Shown here in pieces: positions 16,198-25,093 of a DNA stretch of 38,535 bases (position 1 is its first letter; the number at the start of each line of letters is the position of its first letter). Under the pieces are notes generated by a model. The model had not been told where the DNA came from, did no database searches, and saw nothing but the letters and a program-made list of their open reading frames with translations. This DNA comes from Erysipelotrichaceae bacterium (GTDB taxonomy: Bacteria; Bacillota_I; Bacilli_A; Erysipelotrichales; Erysipelotrichaceae): the NCBI GenBank assembly GCA_900759455.1, contig CAAEVI010000150.1:1-38535 (forward strand), given 5' to 3'. Both the position numbers and the translations under genes were made by a program.

Positions 16198-18473
16198 TGA
16201 AGAAATCAAGATTGGCAGCGTTTGGCATTATCGTGGTTACGATCGTGGTCATGATTGCTACGTTTGCTTCAAGCATCCGGGAAGGCATGACGCTGGGCCT
16301 GGATCTTCAGGGAGGATTTGAAATCTTGTATCAGGTCACTCCTTTGGATGGAAAAGAAATGCCCGATATGGAAGCGGTCGTTTCTTCTGTCCGTAAACGT
16401 GTGGATGTGCTGGGTGTCAGCGAACCGGAAATCACAGTGGAAGGCAATGACCGTATCCGCGTGTCCCTTGCGGGGGTAAAAAGTCCGGATCAGGCACGAC
16501 GCATCATTTCATCAACGGCGAATCTGACATTCCGTGATGTCAATGATAATCTGTTGATGGATGCGGAAGTACTGGAAGAGGGAGGGGCAAGTGTCTCCCA
16601 GGATCAGTATGGTAGGTATGTGGTTAACCTGAGCTTAAAAGATTCCGCAACTTTTTATCAGGTAACCAGTGAAGTGGCCCAGCGCGGTTCCGGTCAGAAT
16701 CTGATTGTTGCATGGCTGGACTGGCAGGAAGGCGATTCTTATGCGGCAGAGTCACACGAAAAGAATCCGGCATATATTTCCGCTGCGACGGTTTCCGAAG
16801 GAATCAGCGGGAACAGTGCACAGATCAGCGGAAACTTTACGAAAGAATCGGCAACGGAGCTGAAAGATCTGATCAATTCCGGATCATTGCCGGTACAGCT
16901 GACTGAGCAGTATTCAGACGTAGTATCGGCTGATTACGGAATGGATGCTTTTTCCAAGACCATGATTGCCGGTGCTGTCGGTGTAATTGCGGTCATGCTG
17001 TTCATGATTTGCGTTTACCGTCTGCCTGGTATTATTTCGTCAATTACGCTGGCATTGTATATCTTTGTCGTATTCCTGCTGTATAATGCGATGGGAGCTG
17101 TCTTTACGCTTTCGGGTATTGCCGCTTTGGTTCTCGGTGTCGGTATGGCGGTTGATTCAAATATCCTTACATTTGAGCGAATCAAGGATGCCATGCACAG
17201 CGGACGAAGTGTAAAAAGCGCATTCTATGAAGGTTCAAAAGAATCTTTCCGGACCATTCTGGATGCGCAGCTGACTACGCTGATTTCCGCTTTGATCCTT
17301 TATGTCCTGGGAACAGGAAGCGTAAAAGGATTTGCGACGATGCTGATCGTATCAACTCTGACAACGCTTGTTCTGATCGTATCTGTAGTTCGCTTCCTGC
17401 TCGGATTGCTGGTCAAGAGCGGCTATCTGGATGGACATTACAGCTGGTTTGGAGTGCGTCCTGGTGATGTGCCGGATGTTTCGAAGAAAGAAGAAAGAAG
17501 AAAGTTCTCCGTATTCAAGGATTTTGATTTTGTAGGTAAGGCAAAATATTTTATCTTCACTTCGCTGACTATTCTCGTTGTTTCAGCTGCATGCATGGTC
17601 TTCCATGGTGCCAGCGGAGACGGCATTTTGAATTTCGGTATTGATTTCTCCAGCGGTATGACTTTGACCGTTCAAAGCGATGAGACCATTGATCAGGATG
17701 AACTGAAAAAACAGATCAGTGATCTTGGCATTGATGTAGATAGCATTCGTTTAGGCGGAAGCGAAAATACGACGGCAACCGTATATATCAAAGAGGCAAT
17801 CGACAGCAGTCAGATGACTGAGGTCAAGTCTGCATTAAAGGAAACTTTCGGACATGAAGTGAATGATAATGTCGTTACACCGGTCATTGGACGAGAGCTG
17901 GTAAGGAATGCAGTGATCATTTCCGTACTTGCCTGGATCGGTATCATGATCTATGTGGCTATTCGTTTCAAATGGGATTATGCCGTTTCCGGAATCGCAG
18001 CTTTGGTGCATGATGTCCTGATCATTCTGGCATTCTGTGCGATTTTCCGTCTGGAAATCAACACGGAGATCGTTGCAGTCATGCTGACAATTATCGGATA
18101 TTCCATTAATAACTCTATTGTTGTATTTGACCGTATTCGCGAGAATGTCCGTGCAGCTCGTCACCGACTGAGCAAGGAAGAATATCGTAAGCTCGTAAAC
18201 GATGCCATTGCGGCTACCTGCACACGTTCAGTGTTCTCTACACTGACAACGATGCTTCCGGTCATTGCTTTGCTGCTGCTTGGAAGCGAAAGCATCTTTG
18301 TCTTCAATCTGACACTGCTGATCGGTCTGATTGCCGGTGCGGGATCATCTTTGTTTATTGCTGCACAGCTTTGGTACCGTCTGCGTTTGCATGTTAAGCC
18401 TAGAAAACCGAAAAAGGTAAAACGTTCTAAGAACGAATTGGATGAAATCGTTATTCCTGGAATTAACGACTGA
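16197..18473 (+). CDS. secDF: Protein translocase accessory subunit SecDF (fused)
   Basis: A 758-residue natural fusion of SecD and SecF, RND-superfamily proteins that use the proton gradient to assist late steps of Sec export. The SecD half covers about 1-425: a first membrane helix, the signature GLDLQGGFEILYQV, the periplasmic P1 region, then five helices containing GVGMAVDSNILTFERIKD. The SecF half covers about 430-758: NFGIDFSSGMTLTV, the P4 loop, and helices with IIGYSINNSIVVFDRIRENV. The SecD periplasmic region looks short relative to proteobacterial SecD, as is usual for Gram-positive fusions. A lysine-rich tail ends the protein, and a strong terminator follows the stop. Confidence 0.97.
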   Translation: MKKSRLAAFGIIVVTIVVMIATFASSIREGMTLGLDLQGGFEILYQVTPLDGKEMPDMEAVVSSVRKRVDVLGVSEPEITVEGNDRIRVSLAGVKSPDQARRIISSTANLTFRDVNDNLLMDAEVLEEGGASVSQDQYGRYVVNLSLKDSATFYQVTSEVAQRGSGQNLIVAWLDWQEGDSYAAESHEKNPAYISAATVSEGISGNSAQISGNFTKESATELKDLINSGSLPVQLTEQYSDVVSADYGMDAFSKTMIAGAVGVIAVMLFMICVYRLPGIISSITLALYIFVVFLLYNAMGAVFTLSGIAALVLGVGMAVDSNILTFERIKDAMHSGRSVKSAFYEGSKESFRTILDAQLTTLISALILYVLGTGSVKGFATMLIVSTLTTLVLIVSVVRFLLGLLVKSGYLDGHYSWFGVRPGDVPDVSKKEERRKFSVFKDFDFVGKAKYFIFTSLTILVVSAACMVFHGASGDGILNFGIDFSSGMTLTVQSDETIDQDELKKQISDLGIDVDSIRLGGSENTTATVYIKEAIDSSQMTEVKSALKETFGHEVNDNVVTPVIGRELVRNAVIISVLAWIGIMIYVAIRFKWDYAVSGIAALVHDVLIILAFCAIFRLEINTEIVAVMLTIIGYSINNSIVVFDRIRENVRAARHRLSKEEYRKLVNDAIAATCTRSVFSTLTTMLPVIALLLLGSESIFVFNLTLLIGLIAGAGSSLFIAAQLWYRLRLHVKPRKPKKVKRSKNELDEIVIPGIND

Positions 18474-18485
18474 TTATGAATGTGT

Positions 18486-18513
18486 GCCGCACAGTTTCGC
18501 TGTGCGGCTTTTT
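18486..18513 (+). terminator. Intrinsic terminator after secDF
   Basis: GCCGCACAG (18486-18494) pairs perfectly with CTGTGCGGC (18500-18508) around a TTTCG loop, followed by five T residues. Confidence 0.95.
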
Positions 18514-18552
18514 CAGAGTTTTATATATCAATGAATAGAAAGGATCATATCA

Positions 18553-20163
18553 ATGGAAAAATATAAAATAGATGCTGAACGGGAGCAACAGCTGATGGCG
18601 AAATATGATCTTTCCCCGCTTTGCGCAAGAGTACTGTCCTGCCGCGGCTGCGATGATGAGCTGATAGAATCCCTGCTTACCGCGGCGTCCCTGCAGGATC
18701 CGTTTCATGCAGAGGGAATGTATACGGTGGTCGAACGTATTCATCAGGCAAGAGCACAGAAGGAAAAAGTGCTTGTCTGCGGTGATTACGATGCGGATGG
18801 AATCTGTGCAACCGCAATTATGGTGGATGCGCTGCGTATGTTTGGCATTACCTGCGGCTTTTATATCCCTGACCGCCTGAAAGAAGGATACGGACTTCGT
18901 GAGAAGACAGTGGATATGGCCAAGGAACGCGGTTATTCTCTTCTTATCACTGTCGATAACGGCGTCCGTGCATTTGAAGCGTTAAAAAAGGCAAAACGCT
19001 TAGGCATCGATGTGATTGTGACTGATCATCATCATCTGGATGAAAGCCAGCAGCTGCCTTGTCACTCGCTTTTGCATCCGTCTTTGATGGGACCGGCCTT
19101 TAGCGGATTATGCGGAGCGGGCCTGGCTATGGAAGTCAGCAGCGCTCTTGAAACATTAAACGAAAGACAGATCGTTTATGCAGGTATTGCCAGCATTGGT
19201 GATGTTATGAAAATGAGCGGAGAAACCAGATCGATCGTAAAGCTCTGCATCCGTCTGCTGAATGCGCAGAAGGTACGCAGTATTCAGCTGCTTGCAAATG
19301 ATTCGTCCGTATGGGATGAAACAAAGGTCGCCTTTCAGATTGTCCCGAAGCTGAATGTTACCGGCCGCTTATCGGATCGTGCCAACGCAAACAATACAGT
19401 GCGCTATCTTTTGAGCGAGAATGGCAATGATCTCGTATCTCTCAGCAAACAGATATCAACGCTCAATGATATGCGAAAGGCAATGAGTTCGCAGATGTAT
19501 GAAGTGGCATTAAATAAAGCGGATCATCAAAGTGATTTTATTATCATAAGCGATGACAGCTTTCATGAAGGAATCGTCGGCTTAGTGGCAGGAAAGCTGT
19601 GTGACGAACTGCAGCGCCCCTGTATGGTGCTTGCATCAAAAGGGGACATGCTGCGGGGATCGATACGTTCCTGCAATGGCGTTGATCTGACGGATTTTTT
19701 CGATGGATTGAAGTGTCTTAATGAATTTGGCGGGCATGCGCAGGCAGCCGGCATCTCTTTTGCACGCAGGGATCTTTCAAAAGTAAAGCTGTACGTCCAG
19801 CAGAAGATGCAGCAAACAGTGCTTCAGGAACCGCAGGAGGATGTTTACATTCCTGTGGATGAGGGCATGCTGACATTGGAACAGGTAGATTCGCTGAAAC
19901 GGATCCGGCCCTTCGGCAACGGATTCGAGGAGCCGTTATTTTGTGTTGAGGATCTAATGATTGCCGAAACACGTACACTGAGCGGAGATAAACATATGAA
20001 GTGGACATCCAAGAGCGGGATGGAACTACTGTATTTTAACGTGTCATCAAAAATGCATGACTTAAAAGAAGGCGGATTCCGTTCTTTCGGCGGTACAGTG
20101 GGCATCAATCAGTTCCGCTATCAGAAAAAAGTAAATATGATCGTATCTAAAGCAGAACGTTAG
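18553..20163 (+). CDS. recJ: Single-stranded-DNA-specific exonuclease RecJ
   Basis: A 536-residue DHH-family 5'-3' single-strand DNA exonuclease used in recombination and repair. DHH motifs are in order: CGDYDADGICATA (D78, D80, D82), ITVDNGVRAFEA, VTDHHHLDE, and the motif IV region GIASIGDVMKMSGETR. The DHHA1 region includes EGIVGLVAGKL and NEFGGHAQAAGISF, and a C-terminal OB-like domain follows (about 430-536). It is shorter than the B. subtilis protein (786 residues) and close to the E. coli-type core length. The gene sits between secDF and apt as in B. subtilis. No clear promoter is visible in the 40 bases after the secDF terminator. Confidence 0.95.
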   Translation: MEKYKIDAEREQQLMAKYDLSPLCARVLSCRGCDDELIESLLTAASLQDPFHAEGMYTVVERIHQARAQKEKVLVCGDYDADGICATAIMVDALRMFGITCGFYIPDRLKEGYGLREKTVDMAKERGYSLLITVDNGVRAFEALKKAKRLGIDVIVTDHHHLDESQQLPCHSLLHPSLMGPAFSGLCGAGLAMEVSSALETLNERQIVYAGIASIGDVMKMSGETRSIVKLCIRLLNAQKVRSIQLLANDSSVWDETKVAFQIVPKLNVTGRLSDRANANNTVRYLLSENGNDLVSLSKQISTLNDMRKAMSSQMYEVALNKADHQSDFIIISDDSFHEGIVGLVAGKLCDELQRPCMVLASKGDMLRGSIRSCNGVDLTDFFDGLKCLNEFGGHAQAAGISFARRDLSKVKLYVQQKMQQTVLQEPQEDVYIPVDEGMLTLEQVDSLKRIRPFGNGFEEPLFCVEDLMIAETRTLSGDKHMKWTSKSGMELLYFNVSSKMHDLKEGGFRSFGGTVGINQFRYQKKVNMIVSKAER

Positions 20164-20233
20164 GAAAGAACAATAATATTTTGTTGTTATCACGGTGTTT
20201 TTTGACAGAGTTAATGAAAAACATTCGTGAATC

Positions 20234-20242
20234 TGATATAAT
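20234..20242 (+). promoter_or_regulatory. Extended -10 promoter of apt-rel
   Basis: TGA-TATAAT at 20234-20242 is a consensus extended -10, 28 bases before the apt start. A TTGACA at 20202-20207 is too far away (29 bases) to serve as its -35. Confidence 0.6.
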
Positions 20243-20270
20243 AGCTTGCGTAAACAAGGGGGAATGACAG

Positions 20271-20792
20271 ATGGATTTAAAAAAACATATAGCATCGATT
20301 GAAGGTTTTCCGAAAGAAGGAATCATTTTTCGTGATGTAACACCGCTGTTGGCGGACGGCGAGGCATTTCGCTATGCATGTGAGCAGCTGATTGCATTTG
20401 CCAAAGAGTTGAAAGCGGATGTGATCATCGGTCCTGAGTCACGAGGCTTTATGTTTGGGGCTCCGGTTGCCTATGCGCTGGGGATTGGTTTTGTACCTGT
20501 GAGAAAACCGGGCAAACTTCCGCGTGAATCTCTGTCATGCTCTTATGATCTGGAGTATGGATCAAATACATTGGAAATGCATATCGACAGCATCAAACCG
20601 GGACAGAGAGTCGTGATCATCGATGATCTGCTGGCAACCGGGGGAACGGTGGAGGCCAGTGTCAAAATGGTAAAGGAACTGGGCGGAGTGCCTGTCGGAT
20701 GTGCCTTTATCATTGAACTGGTGGATCTTCACGGACGGGATGCCATCAAAGATATGGAGATTCTGTCATTGTTGACATATGAGGGTGAGTAA
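20271..20792 (+). CDS. apt: Adenine phosphoribosyltransferase
   Basis: A 173-residue purine-salvage enzyme that makes AMP from adenine and PRPP. Standard Apt features are the N-terminal [17 protein letters not shown], the [16 protein letters not shown] region, the flexible-loop segment [17 protein letters not shown], and the PRPP-binding motif [16 protein letters not shown]. The ribosome binding site is AAGGGGGAATGAC. The order recJ-apt-rel is conserved in Bacillota; both apt and rel act on purine nucleotide pools. A short hairpin with a T run overlaps the apt stop codon. Confidence 0.98.
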   Translation: MDLKKHIASIEGFPKEGIIFRDVTPLLADGEAFRYACEQLIAFAKELKADVIIGPESRGFMFGAPVAYALGIGFVPVRKPGKLPRESLSCSYDLEYGSNTLEMHIDSIKPGQRVVIIDDLLATGGTVEASVKMVKELGGVPVGCAFIIELVDLHGRDAIKDMEILSLLTYEGE

Positions 20793-20805
20793 AGCTCGCC
20801 TTTTT
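20784..20805 (+). terminator. Weak terminator-like hairpin over the apt stop codon
   Basis: GGTGAG (20784-20789) pairs with CTCGCC (20795-20800), with one G-U pair, a 5-base loop and five T residues. The stem is short, so it would terminate only partially. It lies between apt and rel and overlaps the apt stop codon. Confidence 0.5.
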
Positions 20806-20829
20806 GTGATATATAGGAGGTGATGTCAG

Positions 20830-23034
20830 ATGGTAACAAAAAAATCAGTGGTATTTGATGAAGTGTTAAATGAAGTAAAAAAATATATTCATAAACCGGA
20901 AAATATCGATCTGATCACACGGGCTTATCTGTTCGCAAAAGATAAACATGAAGGACAGTTTCGCAAAAGTGGTGATCCGTATGTTATTCATGCTGTTCAG
21001 GTCGGCTATACTTTGGCATTACTGAGAACAGGTCCCAAAACGATTGCTGCAGGATTTCTGCATGATACCGTAGAAGATTGCGATGTTGAAACGGAGGATA
21101 TCGCGCGTTTGTTCGGTGATGAGGTCGCATCTTTGGTTGAGTCGGTTACTAAGATCGGTGCTTTGAAATTCAAGGACGAGAAGGAGTATCTGGCCAGCAA
21201 CCACCGTAAGATTTTCATTGCCATGGCCAAGGATGTGCGTGTCATTTTGATCAAGCTTGCCGATCGGCTTCACAATATGCGGACACTGCAGTACATGAGT
21301 GAGGCAAAACAGAAGAAGATTGCCAGTGAAACTTTGGAAGTATATGCGCCGATCGCACACCGCCTTGGTATCAGTGAAATTAAGAATGAACTGGAAGACC
21401 TGAGCTTTAAATATCTGAAGCGTGAGAAGTATTTTGAGATTGCCAAGCTGGTAGAGAAACGTGAGTCTGAACGTGATGCACAGGTACAGCATATGATCAA
21501 GGAAATCAGCACGATGCTGGATGAGCATCATATTCCTTATCGTATTTTCGGCCGCAGCAAGCATTTATACAGTATTTATAAAAAAATGATCACGAAAAAC
21601 AAACGTTTTGAAGAAATACTGGATCTGCTTGCAATACGCATCATTACGGATACTGAAGTCAGCTGCTATGAAGTTTTGGGCTATATCCACGCGAAATACA
21701 GACCTATTCCCGGACGTTTCAAGGATTATATCGCAATGCCGAAGGTGAACATGTATCAGTCCCTGCATACGACGATTGTTGCAGGAGACGGCGATATATT
21801 TGAAGTACAGATCCGAACGGAGAAAATGGATGAAGTGGCTGAACGAGGTGTTGCGGCGCACTGGCGTTATAAAGAAGCACAATACGGCGGCCAGGAAGTC
21901 GAACAGAAGGAAATCGAGGAACAGCTGCACTGGTTCAAGGATTTCTCGATGATGAGCGACGAGGAAAGTGACGATCCGTTGGAGTATATGAATGTGCTGC
22001 AAAGAGATATTTTTGAAGCAAACGTTTACGTCATGACGCCGAAGGGGAAAGTCATTGCTTTACCGAATGGTGCTACACCGATCGATTTTGCATACCGCGT
22101 GCATACGGAAGTCGGTCATCATACCGTGGGCGCAACGATCAATGGGGCAATCGTACCGTTGAATACACCGTTGAAAACGGGAGATGTGGTAAATATACGT
22201 ACCAGTAATCAGTCCAGCGGACCAAGTGAGGACTGGCTGAAAATCGTGAAATCGCCGCATGCCCGAAACAAGATACGTTCTTTCTTCCAAAAACAGGAAA
22301 ATGAAAAACGCAGTGATCTTGTGCATAAGGGTGAGGCAATGCTCGATGATGAGGTGAAACGCCGTGGGCTGGACGAAAGTCTTACAAATCACAAAAGACT
22401 GGAACAGATCATGGGATCGCTGTCTTTCAGCAGCGTTTCCGATCTGCTGGCGGCGATCGCGAACAAGCAGGTTTCGTTACAGGCAGTGATCGAAAGACTG
22501 ACTAAGCATAAAATCGTTACCGCACCTATTGACAATGAAGATTTGCTGAAGATGTTCAACCGCACTGAAACAAAACCGCGAAAGAAGTCAGCGTGCGGCA
22601 TTCATGTGCCGGGCATTGATACGATGATGGTTCAGCTGGCGGCATGCTGTTCTCCGGTGCCGGGTGATGATGTTGTCGGTTATATTACAAAGGGACAGGG
22701 CGTTAAGGTGCATCGCAGCGACTGTCCGAACGTTGCACATGAAAAACAACGTCTGATCACGGTTGAGTGGGAGGAAGGTCTGGATGAAAAGAGTTACGAT
22801 GTCGATCTGATCTTATACTCAAACGACCGAAGTTATCTGCTCAGTGATATTGTGACGGTTGTTTCGCAATGTAAGGCGCAGCTGAATCATGTCGATTCTA
22901 AAGTAAATGATGATAAGATTACGGCAACGACAAAGATGACTGTCGGTGTAAAAGATGCAGAACATCTGCGAACATTAATTGCAAATCTGCGTAAAATCAG
23001 CAGCGTGAACAGTGTTGAAAGAGTCATACATTAA
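20830..23034 (+). CDS. rel: Bifunctional (p)ppGpp synthetase/hydrolase Rel (RelA/SpoT homologue)
   Basis: A 734-residue long-form RSH enzyme that makes and degrades the alarmone (p)ppGpp on amino-acid starvation. The hydrolase HD domain is intact: HAVQVGYTLALL, then FLHDTVEDC, and KLADRLHNMRTL. The synthetase domain has GRSKHLYSIYKKM and MPKVNMYQSLHTTIV. The regulatory half has a TGS domain (VYVMTPKGKVIALPNGATPI), a conserved-cysteine/zinc-finger region (QLAACCSPVPGDDVVGY), and a C-terminal ACT domain (about 660-734). Both catalytic domains look functional, so it is the bifunctional Rel rather than a synthetase-only RelA. The ribosome binding site is TAGGAGGTGATG. Confidence 0.97.
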   Translation: MVTKKSVVFDEVLNEVKKYIHKPENIDLITRAYLFAKDKHEGQFRKSGDPYVIHAVQVGYTLALLRTGPKTIAAGFLHDTVEDCDVETEDIARLFGDEVASLVESVTKIGALKFKDEKEYLASNHRKIFIAMAKDVRVILIKLADRLHNMRTLQYMSEAKQKKIASETLEVYAPIAHRLGISEIKNELEDLSFKYLKREKYFEIAKLVEKRESERDAQVQHMIKEISTMLDEHHIPYRIFGRSKHLYSIYKKMITKNKRFEEILDLLAIRIITDTEVSCYEVLGYIHAKYRPIPGRFKDYIAMPKVNMYQSLHTTIVAGDGDIFEVQIRTEKMDEVAERGVAAHWRYKEAQYGGQEVEQKEIEEQLHWFKDFSMMSDEESDDPLEYMNVLQRDIFEANVYVMTPKGKVIALPNGATPIDFAYRVHTEVGHHTVGATINGAIVPLNTPLKTGDVVNIRTSNQSSGPSEDWLKIVKSPHARNKIRSFFQKQENEKRSDLVHKGEAMLDDEVKRRGLDESLTNHKRLEQIMGSLSFSSVSDLLAAIANKQVSLQAVIERLTKHKIVTAPIDNEDLLKMFNRTETKPRKKSACGIHVPGIDTMMVQLAACCSPVPGDDVVGYITKGQGVKVHRSDCPNVAHEKQRLITVEWEEGLDEKSYDVDLILYSNDRSYLLSDIVTVVSQCKAQLNHVDSKVNDDKITATTKMTVGVKDAEHLRTLIANLRKISSVNSVERVIH

Positions 23035-23061
23035 ACGTAGCTGGGCAGCAGGCGAACTAAC

Positions 23062-23104
23062 CTTCGAAAGTCAGATCTTCAGATCCGGCTTTCGAAGTTT
23101 TTTT
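23062..23104 (+). terminator. Intrinsic terminator after rel
   Basis: CTTCGAAAG (23062-23070) pairs perfectly with CTTTCGAAG (23089-23097), followed by seven T residues. An inner stem extends the pairing. Confidence 0.92.
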
Positions 23105-23218
23105 ATAGCAGGATATCGTGTTGAATCTGATTTGCGGCCTTGAAGAAAGATAAGGAACCTGTGTGATTACAGGTTCACCACGGCATGCTTCGTTTAAAAC
23201 AAGGATTGCACGGTGAAT

Positions 23219-23241
23219 AAAAAAAGACCCGATCAGGGGTC
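23219..23241 (-). terminator. Intrinsic terminator of the tmcAL-ydcF unit
   Basis: Read on the minus strand, GACCC (23237-23241) pairs with GGGTC (23226-23230) around a six-base loop and is followed by seven T residues. It lies 40 bases past the ydcF stop. A second inverted repeat lies between it and the stop, GAACAGTTTT (23253-23262) against AAAACTGTTC (23272-23281). Confidence 0.75.
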
Positions 23242-23280
23242 CATGAAAGATAGAACAGTTTTCAGATGTGAAAAAACTGT

Positions 23281-23868
23281 TCAGGAAACACTCTTTTTCT
23301 TTTTTTGTTTCAGTTTTGCCTCGATCCATAGGCATTTACACATACAGTACCATTCGATCGGCCAGTTTTTTGCCCGGTCATGTTCCCGATAGGTACATAT
23401 ACAGTAATCATGGAAATACCGCTTGGCAAAATAATTTGCTCTTCGCATATGAAACGGGGAAGTAACGATGATGATGCTTTCACATTTTTTCTGCCTGCAA
23501 ATATCTGCAGAACAAACAAAATTTTCGTATGTGTTTCGGGCTTGATCTTCAACGATAAAGGGAACGTCGGTTTGCTGCTGGGCGTAGGCACACATTTGCG
23601 CGGCTTCCCCATACTGGTTTTTGACACATCCGCCGCTGACGATCAATAGATGATAAGCCTGCTGTTTGTAAAGGTCGATTGCTTTGTTCATCCGCCGCTG
23701 CTGCATCGGACTCAAAGAACCGTCATTTTGACAGGGGCAGCCAAGCACAATGGCGGCATCATATCGTCTGCCTGTAATTCTGACAGGCGGTTTAGGAAAG
23801 AAATACAAAAGAATACCGGCGAAAAAAACAGACAGAATAAGCAGGCTAATGATTATCATGATCATCAT
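23281..23868 (-). CDS. YdcF/ElyC-family (DUF218) membrane-anchored protein
   Basis: A 195-residue DUF218 protein with one N-terminal membrane helix (about 3-24) and a Rossmann-like domain. Family signatures are AAIVLGCPCQNDGSLSPMQQ, the ARNTYENFVCSADICR segment, and IIIVTSPFHMRRANYFAKR. Relatives such as ElyC, SanA and YdcF are linked to envelope integrity, but the reaction is unknown. The start at 23868 is set by GGAGGG eight bases upstream. The gene begins inside the last 23 bases of tmcAL, so the two are translationally coupled. The C-terminus is lysine-rich (KLKQKKKKSVS). Confidence 0.85.
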   Translation of the reverse strand: MMIMIIISLLILSVFFAGILLYFFPKPPVRITGRRYDAAIVLGCPCQNDGSLSPMQQRRMNKAIDLYKQQAYHLLIVSGGCVKNQYGEAAQMCAYAQQQTDVPFIVEDQARNTYENFVCSADICRQKKCESIIIVTSPFHMRRANYFAKRYFHDYCICTYREHDRAKNWPIEWYCMCKCLWIEAKLKQKKKKSVS

Positions 23869-24955
23869 ATACAGGTCCCTCCACTTCTCGTTTTAATAAT
23901 ATTTTTCTGCGCTTCGGATCATTATGTGTATAAAGGATCACTGCTTTTCTTTCCATTTCCTGATAAAAGGAAGGAAGTTTTCCAAAGCGGGAGACAACGT
24001 TGCCGTTGTTATCTTGGATTTCCCGAAGCAAAGGCCGGGCACTGCGGCGGAATGCGAGCAGCCGCAGACATTCCGGATGTTTATGAACGTTTGCGTCATC
24101 TTTCGTAGTATTAAGCAGATAATGGATCAGTGTTCTCTGGATCCTTGAACGGGTATAACGCGCATTTGTGCAGAAATGAATAAAATCATCATATGTATCG
24201 CAGGAGGCTGCCGCATTTTTGAGCAGCGATTCGATGCCCTCATCCATCAGAAACATTTGTTTCATCCGGAATACATCATCGAGAAGAAGCTTATCGCGAA
24301 GAAAAGGATAAATCTGATCGATTTGCGAGTTTTCGTTCAGTTCGGCCGCCATGGGCGTATAAGCGTGGATATCCCGGTTGCTGAAATAATGGTGTCGTAT
24401 GGCGGTGGCAGAGGCGATAGAGGATGTGATGTCATTGGAGTGATATTCATTGCTTCGCTGAATCGAAAGGAGGTTAATATGCGGGAAACGGGCAGCGGCA
24501 CGAATATAGTTGACAGCCAGGATATCGTTGGGAGTCTGTGTGCCCAAAGCTTTTTCGTACTGACGGATGTTGCTTTCGCGCTTTGATGACAGGGAGATAT
24601 GATCAAGTGCTTTTGCCTGTGTTTTCAGTTTTTCGATATCATTGCATTCGCTGCCGAAAACAATGGTATCCGCATGGGCCTTAGCCAGCAGTTCCACGCC
24701 TGCATCGGCAAAAAAAGCTGCACTTTGTACTGCATGCAGGGTCGGCAGTTCAAAAACGATATCCGCACCGAATGCGATCGCGGTTCTGGCACGGCTCCAT
24801 TTGTCCGCAATCGCCGGTTCTCCGCGTTGCACAAAGTAAGGGCTCATTACGGCGACGAGCAGATCACATCGGCTGATTTGCCGTGCTTTCTGTAAATGAT
24901 AAATATGACCATTGTGAAATGGATTGTATTCGACAATGACTCCACAGACTTTCAT
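23846..24955 (-). CDS. tmcAL: tRNA(Met) cytidine acetate ligase TmcAL (YlbM)
   Basis: A 369-residue YlbM/TmcAL protein. In B. subtilis this enzyme uses acetate and ATP to make N4-acetylcytidine at the wobble position of elongator tRNA-Met. The nucleotidyltransferase signature VCGVIVEYNPFHNGHIYHLQ is at the N-terminus, followed by MSPYFVQRGEPAI, FGSECNDIEKL and NDILAVNYIRAA. The start at 24955 has GGAGGG four bases upstream; an in-frame TTG twelve bases earlier overlaps that site and is rejected. In B. subtilis ylbM lies next to ylbN-rpmF; here yceD-rpmF lies on the other strand, with a hydrolase gene between. Confidence 0.93.
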   Translation of the reverse strand: MKVCGVIVEYNPFHNGHIYHLQKARQISRCDLLVAVMSPYFVQRGEPAIADKWSRARTAIAFGADIVFELPTLHAVQSAAFFADAGVELLAKAHADTIVFGSECNDIEKLKTQAKALDHISLSSKRESNIRQYEKALGTQTPNDILAVNYIRAAARFPHINLLSIQRSNEYHSNDITSSIASATAIRHHYFSNRDIHAYTPMAAELNENSQIDQIYPFLRDKLLLDDVFRMKQMFLMDEGIESLLKNAAASCDTYDDFIHFCTNARYTRSRIQRTLIHYLLNTTKDDANVHKHPECLRLLAFRRSARPLLREIQDNNGNVVSRFGKLPSFYQEMERKAVILYTHNDPKRRKILLKREVEGPVYDDHDNH

Positions 24956-25019
24956 GTTTCCCTCCAAGCGTTGTTTTGTTTTCGCTATTCAGGAATAAAT
25001 ATAACATAAAACAGGCTGA

Positions 25020-25048
25020 TTGCGAAATATTCTGTTCATTGCTATAAT
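25020..25048 (+). promoter_or_regulatory. Promoter of the alpha/beta hydrolase gene
   Basis: TTGCGA at 25020-25025, a 17-base spacer and a consensus TATAAT at 25043-25048, 45 bases before the hydrolase start. Confidence 0.75.
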
Positions 25049-25093
25049 TGGGACACAGGAAGATTTGTACACTTGGAAAGAGGTTATGCTACC

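Noticed and set aside
20202..20242. TTGACA and TATAAT upstream of apt read as one promoter
   Set aside because: The spacing between them is 29 bases, too long; the TATAAT is better explained as an extended -10 with its own TGA.
23140..23245. A T-box or other riboswitch leader on the minus strand
   Set aside because: A hairpin and a terminator are present, but I see no T-box sequence (TGGNACCGCG) and no downstream biosynthetic or synthetase gene in that direction.
23057..23335. A 92-codon open frame on the minus strand between rel and ydcF
   Set aside because: It crosses two terminators and the end of the ydcF-like gene and has no start signal.
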